From assembly GCF_001730225.1 (NCBI RefSeq), contig NZ_MIJE01000031.1:124001-188000 (forward strand): a DNA stretch of 64,000 nt, in the 5' to 3' direction. The stretch is from Desulfuribacillus alkaliarsenatis (GTDB lineage Bacteria > Bacillota > Bacilli > Desulfuribacillales > Desulfuribacillaceae). The translations under genes were made by a program, and so were the position numbers. Below are positions 9,450-16,172 of this stretch, piece by piece (positions within the stretch are counted from its first letter, which is position 1; each line of letters starts with the position of its first letter). A model generated the notes under the pieces. The model searched no databases, was not told where the DNA came from, and worked only from the letters and a program-made list of their open reading frames with translations.

Positions 9450-9866
9450 TTATCGACTAAAAAAGTTTATTATAATGTCTTCTAGGTCCGATAGCTTGTT
9501 TGCTTTTGCTATATAGATGTCCGATTCCTGGTAGTCAGGTAGGTATTGCTTTTCTAGAATGATTATGCTGATCTTTGTTTGTGTGTGAGGCTGTAGTGCG
9601 TGATGTGGCAGGTTAATAATGGCTCTAATAACGCAAATATCTTGCAACCAATTGCGCAGAGGCTCTGTCTTTGATGAGTAAAGTAAAGTTTCAGGTACAA
9701 AGCTTATGATTCCTTCCCCAGGAAATAGCTTACTTGCTAGCGAATATAAATGGTATTCAATCTGATCGAAGTGCTTACGTCTGCCAAGTATTTTGATAAA
9801 GTTATCCAGGCGTTGCTTGTCCTGATCTAAGAGCTGTTCGGTTTTTATTTTCTTAGGTGATAGCAT
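9450..9866 (-). CDS. N6-adenine methyltransferase-like fragment without SAM-binding motifs
   Basis: The central part (GEGIISFVPETLLYSS, LRNWLQDICVIRAIINLPHHA, TQTKISIIILEK) matches the late strands of HsdM-like N6 DNA methylases, where a 'permanent' C-terminal half of the fold lies. The SAM-binding FxGxG motif and the catalytic NPPF/Y are absent, so it should not methylate DNA by itself. The ATG at 9866 has no ribosome binding site. The frame is open upstream of it (codons from 9929) up to a single TAG that ends the preceding 109-residue ORF in the same frame. It is thus probably the 3' part of one gene (9450-10259) broken by an amber codon, or made by read-through. Confidence 0.5.
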   Translation of the reverse strand: MLSPKKIKTEQLLDQDKQRLDNFIKILGRRKHFDQIEYHLYSLASKLFPGEGIISFVPETLLYSSKTEPLRNWLQDICVIRAIINLPHHALQPHTQTKISIIILEKQYLPDYQESDIYIAKANKLSDLEDIIINFFSR

Positions 9867-9929
9867 AAGGATGGAGCTTGTTTCTACTTGTTTCCAATTG
9901 GAATAGGATTCGTAATATATCCTAGCTGC

Positions 9930-10259
9930 CTATTGACCTGTTGGTTTTAGAGTAAGCATCTCATTATAGGTGACTATTAGTTTTTCTACAAAACTGTGCT
10001 CGTCAGATTGGACTGGAGCTACTTCAGTGGCAAAATAGTCTTCGATGGCCCGCTGTAGTGTTAATCGATATGTTTGGTCGCTATCTGAAAGCTCATCTTT
10101 GTATAGTTCTTTTACGGCTTCGAGAGCTATTTCTTCCCATCGGGAAAAATCTGACCATTGTCCAGGATTTGCTTCGATTCCCTTATGATTGATATACCAA
10201 CGCACGAGAAATACGAGTTGAGTTTGAATGAAGTTTGTTGTTATTTTCATTCTTGTCAT
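9930..10259 (-). CDS. Hypothetical protein, 109 aa, ending at an in-frame amber codon
   Basis: I do not recognise this product. It is predicted helical, with an acidic middle (about 40-85). The ATG at 10259 overlaps the stop of the 27-residue ORF upstream (ATGA), which supports this start and translational coupling. Its TAG stop (9930-9932) is followed, in the same frame and without any stop, by the methyltransferase-like sequence that ends at 9450. The full frame would give about 269 residues if the TAG were read or repaired. It may be the N-terminal half of a degenerating gene. Confidence 0.5.
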   Translation of the reverse strand: MTRMKITTNFIQTQLVFLVRWYINHKGIEANPGQWSDFSRWEEIALEAVKELYKDELSDSDQTYRLTLQRAIEDYFATEVAPVQSDEHSFVEKLIVTYNEMLTLKPTGQ

Positions 10260-10339
10260 TTCTTATTCGGTGATTTTGGTTGGCTCATAATAATAAGGGC
10301 TGCAAATACAGATAGCATTATTGTAAATACATATATCAC
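10256..10339 (-). CDS. Single-membrane-span microprotein, 27 aa
   Basis: A GTG start preceded by GGAGG (8 bases away) opens a 27-codon ORF: MIYVFTIMLSVFAALIIM followed by a polar, basic tail SQPKSPNKK. This gives one membrane span with a positive C-terminus, so the tail probably faces the cytoplasm. The TGA overlaps the ATG of the 109-residue ORF (ATGA), which is typical of coupled operons. The strong Shine-Dalgarno, membrane pattern and coupling make it a likely real gene. Function is unknown; holin-like, toxin-like or regulatory roles are all possible. Confidence 0.6.
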   Translation of the reverse strand: MIYVFTIMLSVFAALIIMSQPKSPNKK

Positions 10340-10398
10340 TTGAAAAACCTCCTTTGTTTATACAGACGGTATCGAAATTCCATTAAGAAACACTTCCT

Positions 10399-11535
10399 TT
10401 ATGTCATATATGACCTGCATTTTATATATTTCTTCACATCAAATTTGCGCTTACATCCTGATTCATTCATGTAGCGAATCTTGCCAAAGACGCGTCGTTC
10501 TTTCCACGCTCGATCGTGAACTCCGCCAATACTCCACGCAATACCTGTATATCCGTTTGGATCTCGACCATCTAATGCGTATCATGGGTTTCTGCCTGTT
10601 CGAACTCTGTTAGTGTGTATATATAATCCCGTTCATCTGTCCTATGTTCGTTTAATGTTTTTTGGGCCCAAGGATGGAAGCCTGTGAAAGAGTCGTAATC
10701 TTTGTTGTAGTAGCAGTAGTTTCTGATAACTCTTTGCGCACAATCAATTCTTCTAGGAATGCATCTTTATTATCTTCACTGGCATCACTATGCAGCACTT
10801 TCCATGCGACGCGCTGCGCTGATAGTTGTCCAAAGTGCAAGTATGGTGATAGGTTAGATTGTGCATCTGCTGTTGGGCGTTACGCCGTTGATTGTAATAT
10901 TGCAATTTGTTGTTAATAAAGTTATCTAGTTCCTGCATAGCCGAATTAAGATATTGAAGTCTTTCTCCGTATGAATTTGGCTGCAGCTTAGGAAAATCTG
11001 TTAGATAAAGTGATAGTAGTCGGTGAATCTTAGGCCTGATAGTGTATGCGCCATATTCTTGCTTGTTTGAAGCAATCCAACAAGGTATTACGTTATGTGC
11101 ATCTACTTCTATGATTGGAACATCTAGTAGTTGAATGAGCTTTTCATTCCACTGTTGACGGTATCTAAGCGGATTGAAGTCGGTAATGAGCATGGAGGCC
11201 TGGGTCTGCTTTATCAATTCTGGAATGTATGTTATTGGTTCTCCAGTTTGTAGGATGAACTGAATATTTAGATTGAATAGCTGTTGTTCTAGTTCTTTTA
11301 GCCCTGTTAGCATGAATTGCTGTTGTCTAGTAGATAATTGCTCATAGTTAGCAGATGCGAGTATACAGCTCACGATTAATGGAACTTGATGCTTGCGCGC
11401 TTGCTCCAGTCCATATATGATAGCCCAGTTCTCTTCTACACGTTGGTCCCGCTCCATCCAGTAGATGATTGGGCCTGTTGCTGGTTTTTGAATGTCTATA
11501 GCAACTTTGTTGATTATTCGTTCTCTCTGAATCAT
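10399..11535 (-). pseudogene. phr: Class II deoxyribodipyrimidine photolyase, frameshifted and internally deleted
   Basis: The gene would repair UV-induced cyclobutane dimers using FAD and blue light. The N-terminal domain is intact from 11535 (YWMERDQRVEENWA..., AAGGAG before the ATG) to about 10881. There a one-base frameshift moves the frame to SNLSPYLHFGQLSAQRVAW... A second shift near 10722 (one base lost) moves it to NYCYYNKDYDSF..., and at about 10578 the sequence jumps from THDT to [14 protein letters not shown], losing about 45 codons. The end ([20 protein letters not shown]) is well conserved, to a TAA at 10399. The deletion removes conserved residues of the FAD-binding domain. The reading is firm because all pieces are in order and recognisable; a functional enzyme is very unlikely. 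Confidence 0.9.
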
Positions 11536-11663
11536 CCGAGTTTCTCCTTCTCATCAATGCGCTTAGCATTGCTCAGCAAGTGAATTCATTATGTTATTAC
11601 TCTCTTTTAATATATTCGCTATTTCTTTTTCATAACCTTTCAAATAAAACTTGTATATCCATA

Positions 11664-11709
11664 CAAAAAGCATCTACTTAATCCTCTGGTGCTAAATAAG
11701 TAGATGCTT
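11664..11709 (-). terminator. Terminator after the Rpn-tail ORF
   Basis: Perfect 13-bp arms AAGCATCTACTTA (11668-11680) and TAAGTAGATGCTT (11697-11709) have a 16-base loop and are followed on the minus strand by TTTTT. Confidence 0.8.
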
Positions 11710-11733
11710 ATAAACTTCTATGCTTCCAATTTG

Positions 11734-11955
11734 TTAGTTTTTCTTATGGAGCTCTTTTTCTATCTTTAATATTTCTTCTTCAGGGATCTCAGTAGCCTTT
11801 ACTACTTGTTCGACAGAGATACCCATCTGGAGTAAGTTTTTAGCTGTTTTTATTTTCCCAGCGAGAATACCTTGTTGCATTCCTTGTTGAATTAATTTCT
11901 CTGCTATTGTCATTATTAATTCTCTCCTTTCTGGTGCTACTTCTATCCCTCTCAT
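11734..11955 (-). CDS. C-terminal remnant of an Rpn/PD-(D/E)XK transposase-like nuclease
   Basis: The 73 residues contain the tail typical of recombination-promoting nucleases of the Rpn/YhgA-like family: a Gln/Gly repeat (LIQQGMQQGILAGK) followed by a short helical module (AKNLLQMGISVEQVVKATEIPEEEILKIEKEL). The catalytic PD-(D/E)XK domain, normally about 200 residues upstream, is missing. No good ribosome binding site is visible before the ATG, although a terminator follows. Most likely it is a remnant of a full-length gene, though short stand-alone copies exist in some genomes. Confidence 0.6.
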   Translation of the reverse strand: MRGIEVAPERRELIMTIAEKLIQQGMQQGILAGKIKTAKNLLQMGISVEQVVKATEIPEEEILKIEKELHKKN

Positions 11956-12030
11956 TTCTATTATATCAGGTTTTTTCCTCTTGTTCTATATGCGTGCTTC
12001 CATAAATATTTCGATGATTACTACAGAAAA

Positions 12031-12645
12031 CTAACTTCTGCGTTTTTCGGACAAGGCTTCGCATACTGTGTTGTACATGACTTCTATTCCTTCATGAGAG
12101 GCTTGGAAGCCGTAAGCACTGTCTTCTTGAATACCGAGATTAGTAGCTTCTGCAGCGGCGTCAATGTTTGCACCCATAAAGATGAATTCCCAGCTATATT
12201 TCTCCTGCTGATGGTTGATTAATTCTTTGACTTTTTTGTAGGTGAACTCGCGACTAGCGTTTTCCATACCATCAGTAGTAATCACGACAATGACTTTTGC
12301 TGGACGATTCTGTTCAGGGGTACGAGATAAACGTTGCCCTACGTCTAAGATTGTTTTGCCTACAGCATCTAGTAGAGCTGTCGTTCCGCGCACATAGTAA
12401 TGCCCCCTTGTAAGCTTTGCTTCGTCTGCAGGGATACCGTTCCATAGAATCTCATATTGATCGTCAAACAAAACGGCGGTTACAAGCGTTTCCCCCAAGT
12501 ACCTTTGTTGTTGAACTAGCTCATTAAAACCACTAATCGTAACATTCTCTAGTCCACCCATTGAGCCGCTTCTGTCTAATACAAAGATTAGTTCAGTCAT
12601 GTCGTTCACAATTACCTTTCTTGCTTCACTTGATTGGTTGGTCAT
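12031..12645 (-). CDS. vWA-domain protein (TerY-like)
   Basis: This 204-residue protein is nearly one von Willebrand A domain. The metal-ion-dependent adhesion site is complete: DRSGS near the N-terminus, the Thr in RGTTALLDA, and Asp in TTDGMENASREF. The open frame extends upstream to 12783, but the ATG at 12645 is chosen because AGGGGG lies about 9 bases before it and the domain begins soon after. There is no signal peptide, so it acts in the cytoplasm. It is divergent from the 12807 gene with a shared 161-base control region; the two gene types are often neighbours. Such vWA proteins act as scaffolds in stress or metal-dependent complexes. The actual target is unknown. Confidence 0.85.
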   Translation of the reverse strand: MTNQSSEARKVIVNDMTELIFVLDRSGSMGGLENVTISGFNELVQQQRYLGETLVTAVLFDDQYEILWNGIPADEAKLTRGHYYVRGTTALLDAVGKTILDVGQRLSRTPEQNRPAKVIVVITTDGMENASREFTYKKVKELINHQQEKYSWEFIFMGANIDAAAEATNLGIQEDSAYGFQASHEGIEVMYNTVCEALSEKRRS

Positions 12646-12683
12646 TGGTACCATCCCCCTAAATTGGTTTATCACAGCGTTTA

Positions 12684-12738
12684 CATTATATTTCTGTCGC
12701 GAACGTGCTGTTCCAGTAGTGTTTCTGCTGTGATATAA
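12684..12738. promoter_or_regulatory. Divergent promoter region for the vWA gene and the 12807 gene
   Basis: On the plus strand TG-A-TATAAT (TATAAT at 12733-12738) is a consensus extended -10 for the 12807 gene. On the minus strand TATAAT (12684-12689) is a -10 candidate for the vWA gene. No convincing -35 boxes are visible. Confidence 0.5.
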
Positions 12739-12806
12739 TCGTAGCAAGAATATAGACGTGTGTGGTCGCCTGGCAGGCGACATTTATACAGGGTGGGGGA
12801 GTCCGC

Positions 12807-13304
12807 ATGCTTACTGAGAAGCTGCTTAAAGAACTACAGGAATATGTTGAGAAAGGCTTGCAAAAAAGCATCTGCGTCTATAAATCTCCTATCATCATTG
12901 AAGCTGATTATTGTCTGTCCGAAAGCATTGCACCTTATGAACTAGAGGGGTTTATAAGGGATCACCAAAAGCCTTCGTTTCGGGAGGTGCTATTTACTCT
13001 CATTGATAAAAAGGAATTAAAGGATGCTGAGGTATATAAAAAAGCAGAGATTGATCGAAGGCACTTTTCTAAGATTCGCTCTAAAGCAGATTACCTTCCT
13101 AAAAAGCATACAGTGATTGCGTTAGCTTTCGCTCTAACCTTGAATGTTAAACAAGCAGAGCAGTTATTGTGTGCTGCTGGTTATTCATTGTCGGAGCATG
13201 AAACCTTCGATTTAGTAATCCGTTTTTGTCTCGAAAAAAAAATTCACGACATCGATGACGTGAATTCAGCGTTACATTACTTTAGCTTGCAACCATTGTT
13301 CTAA
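12807..13304 (+). CDS. Small cytoplasmic protein with HTH-like C-terminal domain
   Basis: The product has 165 residues from the ATG at 12807, chosen over an upstream ATG at 12762 because GGGGGAG lies 6 bases before it. The C-terminal half (AEIDRRHFSKIRSKADYLPKK through LTLNVKQAEQLLCAAGYSLS) has the spacing of a Cro/C1-like helix-turn-helix family that in many Bacillota lies next to a vWA or macro-domain gene. The N-terminal half is charged and helical. It is divergent from the vWA gene. A DNA- or RNA-binding regulator of the pair is plausible; this is inference from fold and context. Confidence 0.7.
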   Translation: MLTEKLLKELQEYVEKGLQKSICVYKSPIIIEADYCLSESIAPYELEGFIRDHQKPSFREVLFTLIDKKELKDAEVYKKAEIDRRHFSKIRSKADYLPKKHTVIALAFALTLNVKQAEQLLCAAGYSLSEHETFDLVIRFCLEKKIHDIDDVNSALHYFSLQPLF

Positions 13305-13339
13305 TAATTCCATAATCCAAACATTGCTGTAATTGTATT

Positions 13340-14494
13340 TTAACTAGATTTGAAGTTATATATAGACTTAATGAAGTGCGAGATTTCAATAGTATCTTTT
13401 GCGTCTTCTAAAATAACTTCCATAGGTTTGTAGACCATCGGTGCTTCGTCGATTGTGCTTGTTTTAATTGATGTCGACCAGATTCCTGACATGCTATTTT
13501 TGAAATCCTCAAAGTTGATGGCTTGTTTCGCTGCCGCTCTGCTCATTATTCTGCCAGCTCCATGGGGCGCTGAGTAGTTCCAATCAGGATTTCCTTTGCC
13601 TATGGCAATGACGCTACCATCTCGCATATTGATTGGGATAATAACTTGCTCTCCCTCTTGTGCGGAGATTGCTCCTTTGCGAAGGATGTTATGCTCCCTA
13701 TCGATATAATTGTGGATGGTTTCAAACTTCGTAAGCTGGTCATAATCTAGCTTTAGAAACTCCGTCACGATGCGTCTACCGATAGTGTCACGATTGATTG
13801 AGGCGTACTGCTGAGCGATACTCATATCATGCAGGTAGTCTTTCATCAGGTCTCCTTCAAGGTAGCAGAGCTCTTTAGGGATTTTACTAGTTTTTGAACT
13901 TTCATGAGAATTACCTATTTGCTTATGGTATTCAAACGCTTTCTTCTGATAATAGGTTGCAATCTGGTGTCCGAGATTACGACTCCCACTATGGATAACT
14001 AGATATTTATTATTATGCTCGTCGACATTTACTTCTATGAAATGATTACCCCCACCTAAACTGCCGATAGCACGGTTAAATTCTTTCGCTGCCTTTGGAA
14101 AGCTCGTAAAACAACGAAGTCGTTCAATCAAAACTAACTCGTCTGCCTTAGCTTTCTGGTTAATAGCAAAACCATGAGGAATTTGCTTGCGAATGAATAT
14201 ATCAAGAGCTGCAAAATCTATCGATATCTCTGCTAGTTTGATTACCTGTAACCCGCAGCCAATATCCACACCGACGAGATTTGGTACTACTTTGTCTTTG
14301 ATAGTCATGGTCGTACCAATTACGCAGCCCATGCCTGCATGACAATCAGGCATAATGCTAATTTGACTTTCAGCAAAGAATTCTTGATTACAGAGCTCCT
14401 CAACCTGCGCCTTAGTAACTTCGTCAAGCTGGCTTGTAAAAACTTTTGCAATATTGTATTGTCCATTAATTACTTGTATTCCTCTCAGAACCAT
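13340..14494 (-). CDS. rtcB: RtcB-family RNA ligase (3'-phosphate/5'-OH)
   Basis: RtcB joins RNA ends with 2',3'-cyclic phosphate or 3'-phosphate to 5'-OH using GTP and Mn2+. The 384-residue protein has the metal and nucleotide sites: MPDCHAGMG (about 48-56), GVDIGCG with Asp77 and Cys80, GGGNHF (His151), HSGSRNLG (His168), His261, and the guanylylated His311 in HGAGR. It is shorter than E. coli RtcB (408) but has no missing motif. TAGGAG lies about 10 bases before the ATG. No rtcA or archease gene is next to it. It is convergent with the HTH-like gene of the vWA pair, so an RNA-repair or stress grouping is possible but not shown. Confidence 0.92.
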   Translation of the reverse strand: MVLRGIQVINGQYNIAKVFTSQLDEVTKAQVEELCNQEFFAESQISIMPDCHAGMGCVIGTTMTIKDKVVPNLVGVDIGCGLQVIKLAEISIDFAALDIFIRKQIPHGFAINQKAKADELVLIERLRCFTSFPKAAKEFNRAIGSLGGGNHFIEVNVDEHNNKYLVIHSGSRNLGHQIATYYQKKAFEYHKQIGNSHESSKTSKIPKELCYLEGDLMKDYLHDMSIAQQYASINRDTIGRRIVTEFLKLDYDQLTKFETIHNYIDREHNILRKGAISAQEGEQVIIPINMRDGSVIAIGKGNPDWNYSAPHGAGRIMSRAAAKQAINFEDFKNSMSGIWSTSIKTSTIDEAPMVYKPMEVILEDAKDTIEISHFIKSIYNFKSS

Positions 14495-14574
14495 CGCATC
14501 TGTACTCCTACTTCTAGTCTTGGTGGAACTACTAATACTTCCATTTCTTAATCGCTAGATAACTGCCACCATGA

Positions 14575-16050
14575 TCATGGTGTAAAAAAGTTCTGTGTGA
14601 AATAAACTTTATACTCTCCTCCAAAGCTCACTCCTACACCTAAATAAGTCTGTTGAGAAAGCATATTCACTCTGTGACCAGCAGAATTCATCCATTGCGC
14701 ATGAGCCCGAATTGCATCTTCTCCACCAGCAGCTAAATTTTCTGCTACGCTATGGAAAGCAATACCAGCATTTTGCATTCGATTTACAAAGGTCTCACCA
14801 GATTGATTCGTATGATCGAAATAACCCCTTTGCATCATGTCCCTACTATGATTTCTTGCAACATCTGCGGCTTGATTACTCCACGTCATAGTAGTTAATC
14901 CCCGCTTAACCCTTGTAGCATTTAGCAAATCTAATACTTGCAGTTCAAAAGCTTTAGCCAAATCACTACTACCAGAACTATATATGCCTGAAAGTGTCTC
15001 TCTGCTTTTTTTGTCTAGTAAAAGTATCGCTTCTACTTTATCATTATCGAACAGGTCATAATAAACATAGATATAATATTGCTCACTAATCAAATATACA
15101 TCTCGGTCGTTAGCAGTTTCCGCATATTTGGTGTTATCAATTAGAATACCATCTAAAGGCTCCCCTAAAATAGACCTCACCTTTACTCGATTGGACTGAT
15201 GGTCTAACCCTAGTCCTCTCCATGGCAAAACATTACTTGTAAGAGCAACAATCCTGTTATCCTTAACCCCAGCCTGAAGATATTGTTGATAGTTATTATT
15301 ATAAATATACCAATCGAAATCATATTGACTAGCATCAATGCGATTTGGATTTCCTCTTAAGGCTATTAAATCATTAAGTGGGTCCCCGATTGCTATTCCT
15401 TGAATATTTATAACATCATCTCGTTGTTTGGCTATTGCACCCTTTTCTATCAGCTTATCCTTTAAAGTAAAAGTCGTGCCTTTTTGCAAAGTATCTAAGG
15501 CATAATAGGAGAAAGAAACCATATCATCCCGTAAAAACGTTCTTGAAGTAGCCCGTTCGGCATCTATTCCAGGAATTGAGTTGATCTCTACTAATTTGTC
15601 AACTGCTAGATTCCATTGAAAATCTCCTAAACTGTCACTGTATCCTAATGCACGTAAAACAAAAGTCCCATATTGAGCCGCCGTCATCAGATCCGACGAT
15701 GCAAATCGGTCAGCACTTACCCCTCTTGTCAGACCCTTCTTGTAAAGGTAACCGATATAATCATTAGCCCAACCAGGCACGTCGACGAACGGGTGAGCGT
15801 ATTTCCTATTCAGTGCGTATTGTTCATCTCCTAATAATCTTACTAACATAACTGAACCTTCAACTCGAGATAACGAGCGTTCCAATTCAAATCCTTGGTC
15901 ACTACCCCTAAGGATTCCTAGCTTTTGTAATTCTTCTGCTTTAGTTTGATTGTATATTGTTGTTGAGAATGCAGGCTGTCCAAATGTTATTGAGATTAAA
16001 GATATAATTAGCAATACATATAATACTCCTTGCCATCTTATACTTTTCAT
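14575..16050 (-). CDS. Exported SLH-like/CAP-domain (SCP/PR1) protein
   Basis: The product has 491 residues from an ATG at 16050 (AGTAGGTG 7 bases upstream; a GTG at 16059 is less likely). It has a signal peptide, then SLH-like segments (HPFVDVPGWANDYIGYLYKKG, ASSDLMTAAQYGTFVLRALG), a middle region like the CAP-associated domain, and a C-terminal CAP domain (about 365-490) with FELQVLDLLNATRVKRGL, YFDHTNQSGETFVNRM, AENLAAG and MNSAGHRVNML. CAP proteins of sporeformers are secreted or wall-bound; the catalytic role is unclear. It is likely held at the cell wall by its SLH-like part. A short A/T-rich stretch and no clear terminator separate it from the adhesin gene. Confidence 0.88.
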   Translation of the reverse strand: MKSIRWQGVLYVLLIISLISITFGQPAFSTTIYNQTKAEELQKLGILRGSDQGFELERSLSRVEGSVMLVRLLGDEQYALNRKYAHPFVDVPGWANDYIGYLYKKGLTRGVSADRFASSDLMTAAQYGTFVLRALGYSDSLGDFQWNLAVDKLVEINSIPGIDAERATSRTFLRDDMVSFSYYALDTLQKGTTFTLKDKLIEKGAIAKQRDDVINIQGIAIGDPLNDLIALRGNPNRIDASQYDFDWYIYNNNYQQYLQAGVKDNRIVALTSNVLPWRGLGLDHQSNRVKVRSILGEPLDGILIDNTKYAETANDRDVYLISEQYYIYVYYDLFDNDKVEAILLLDKKSRETLSGIYSSGSSDLAKAFELQVLDLLNATRVKRGLTTMTWSNQAADVARNHSRDMMQRGYFDHTNQSGETFVNRMQNAGIAFHSVAENLAAGGEDAIRAHAQWMNSAGHRVNMLSQQTYLGVGVSFGGEYKVYFTQNFFTP

Positions 16051-16143
16051 GGATAACACCTACTTTAAATTTTTTTGTTGCTATACTTGTAATTATATCA
16101 ATATTACCCTTGACAATATAGTATTTATAGCATGTGTTTTCCC

Positions 16144-16167
16144 AGAAAAAAAGAGCCTTTCGGCTCG
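16144..16167 (-). terminator. Terminator of the sortase/LPXTG operon
   Basis: The stem GAGCC-GAAA-GGCTC is followed on the minus strand by a run of seven to eight T residues directly after the LPXTG gene stop. Confidence 0.9.
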
Positions 16168-16172
16168 ATTAT

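Noticed and set aside
12646-12783. N-terminal extension of the vWA protein
   Set aside because: It runs through the divergent promoter region and lacks a ribosome binding site; the ATG at 12645 has one.
14567-14582. Palindrome CACCATGATCATGGTG at the CAP gene stop
   Set aside because: It has no U-tract and overlaps the coding end; a terminator or operator role is not supported.
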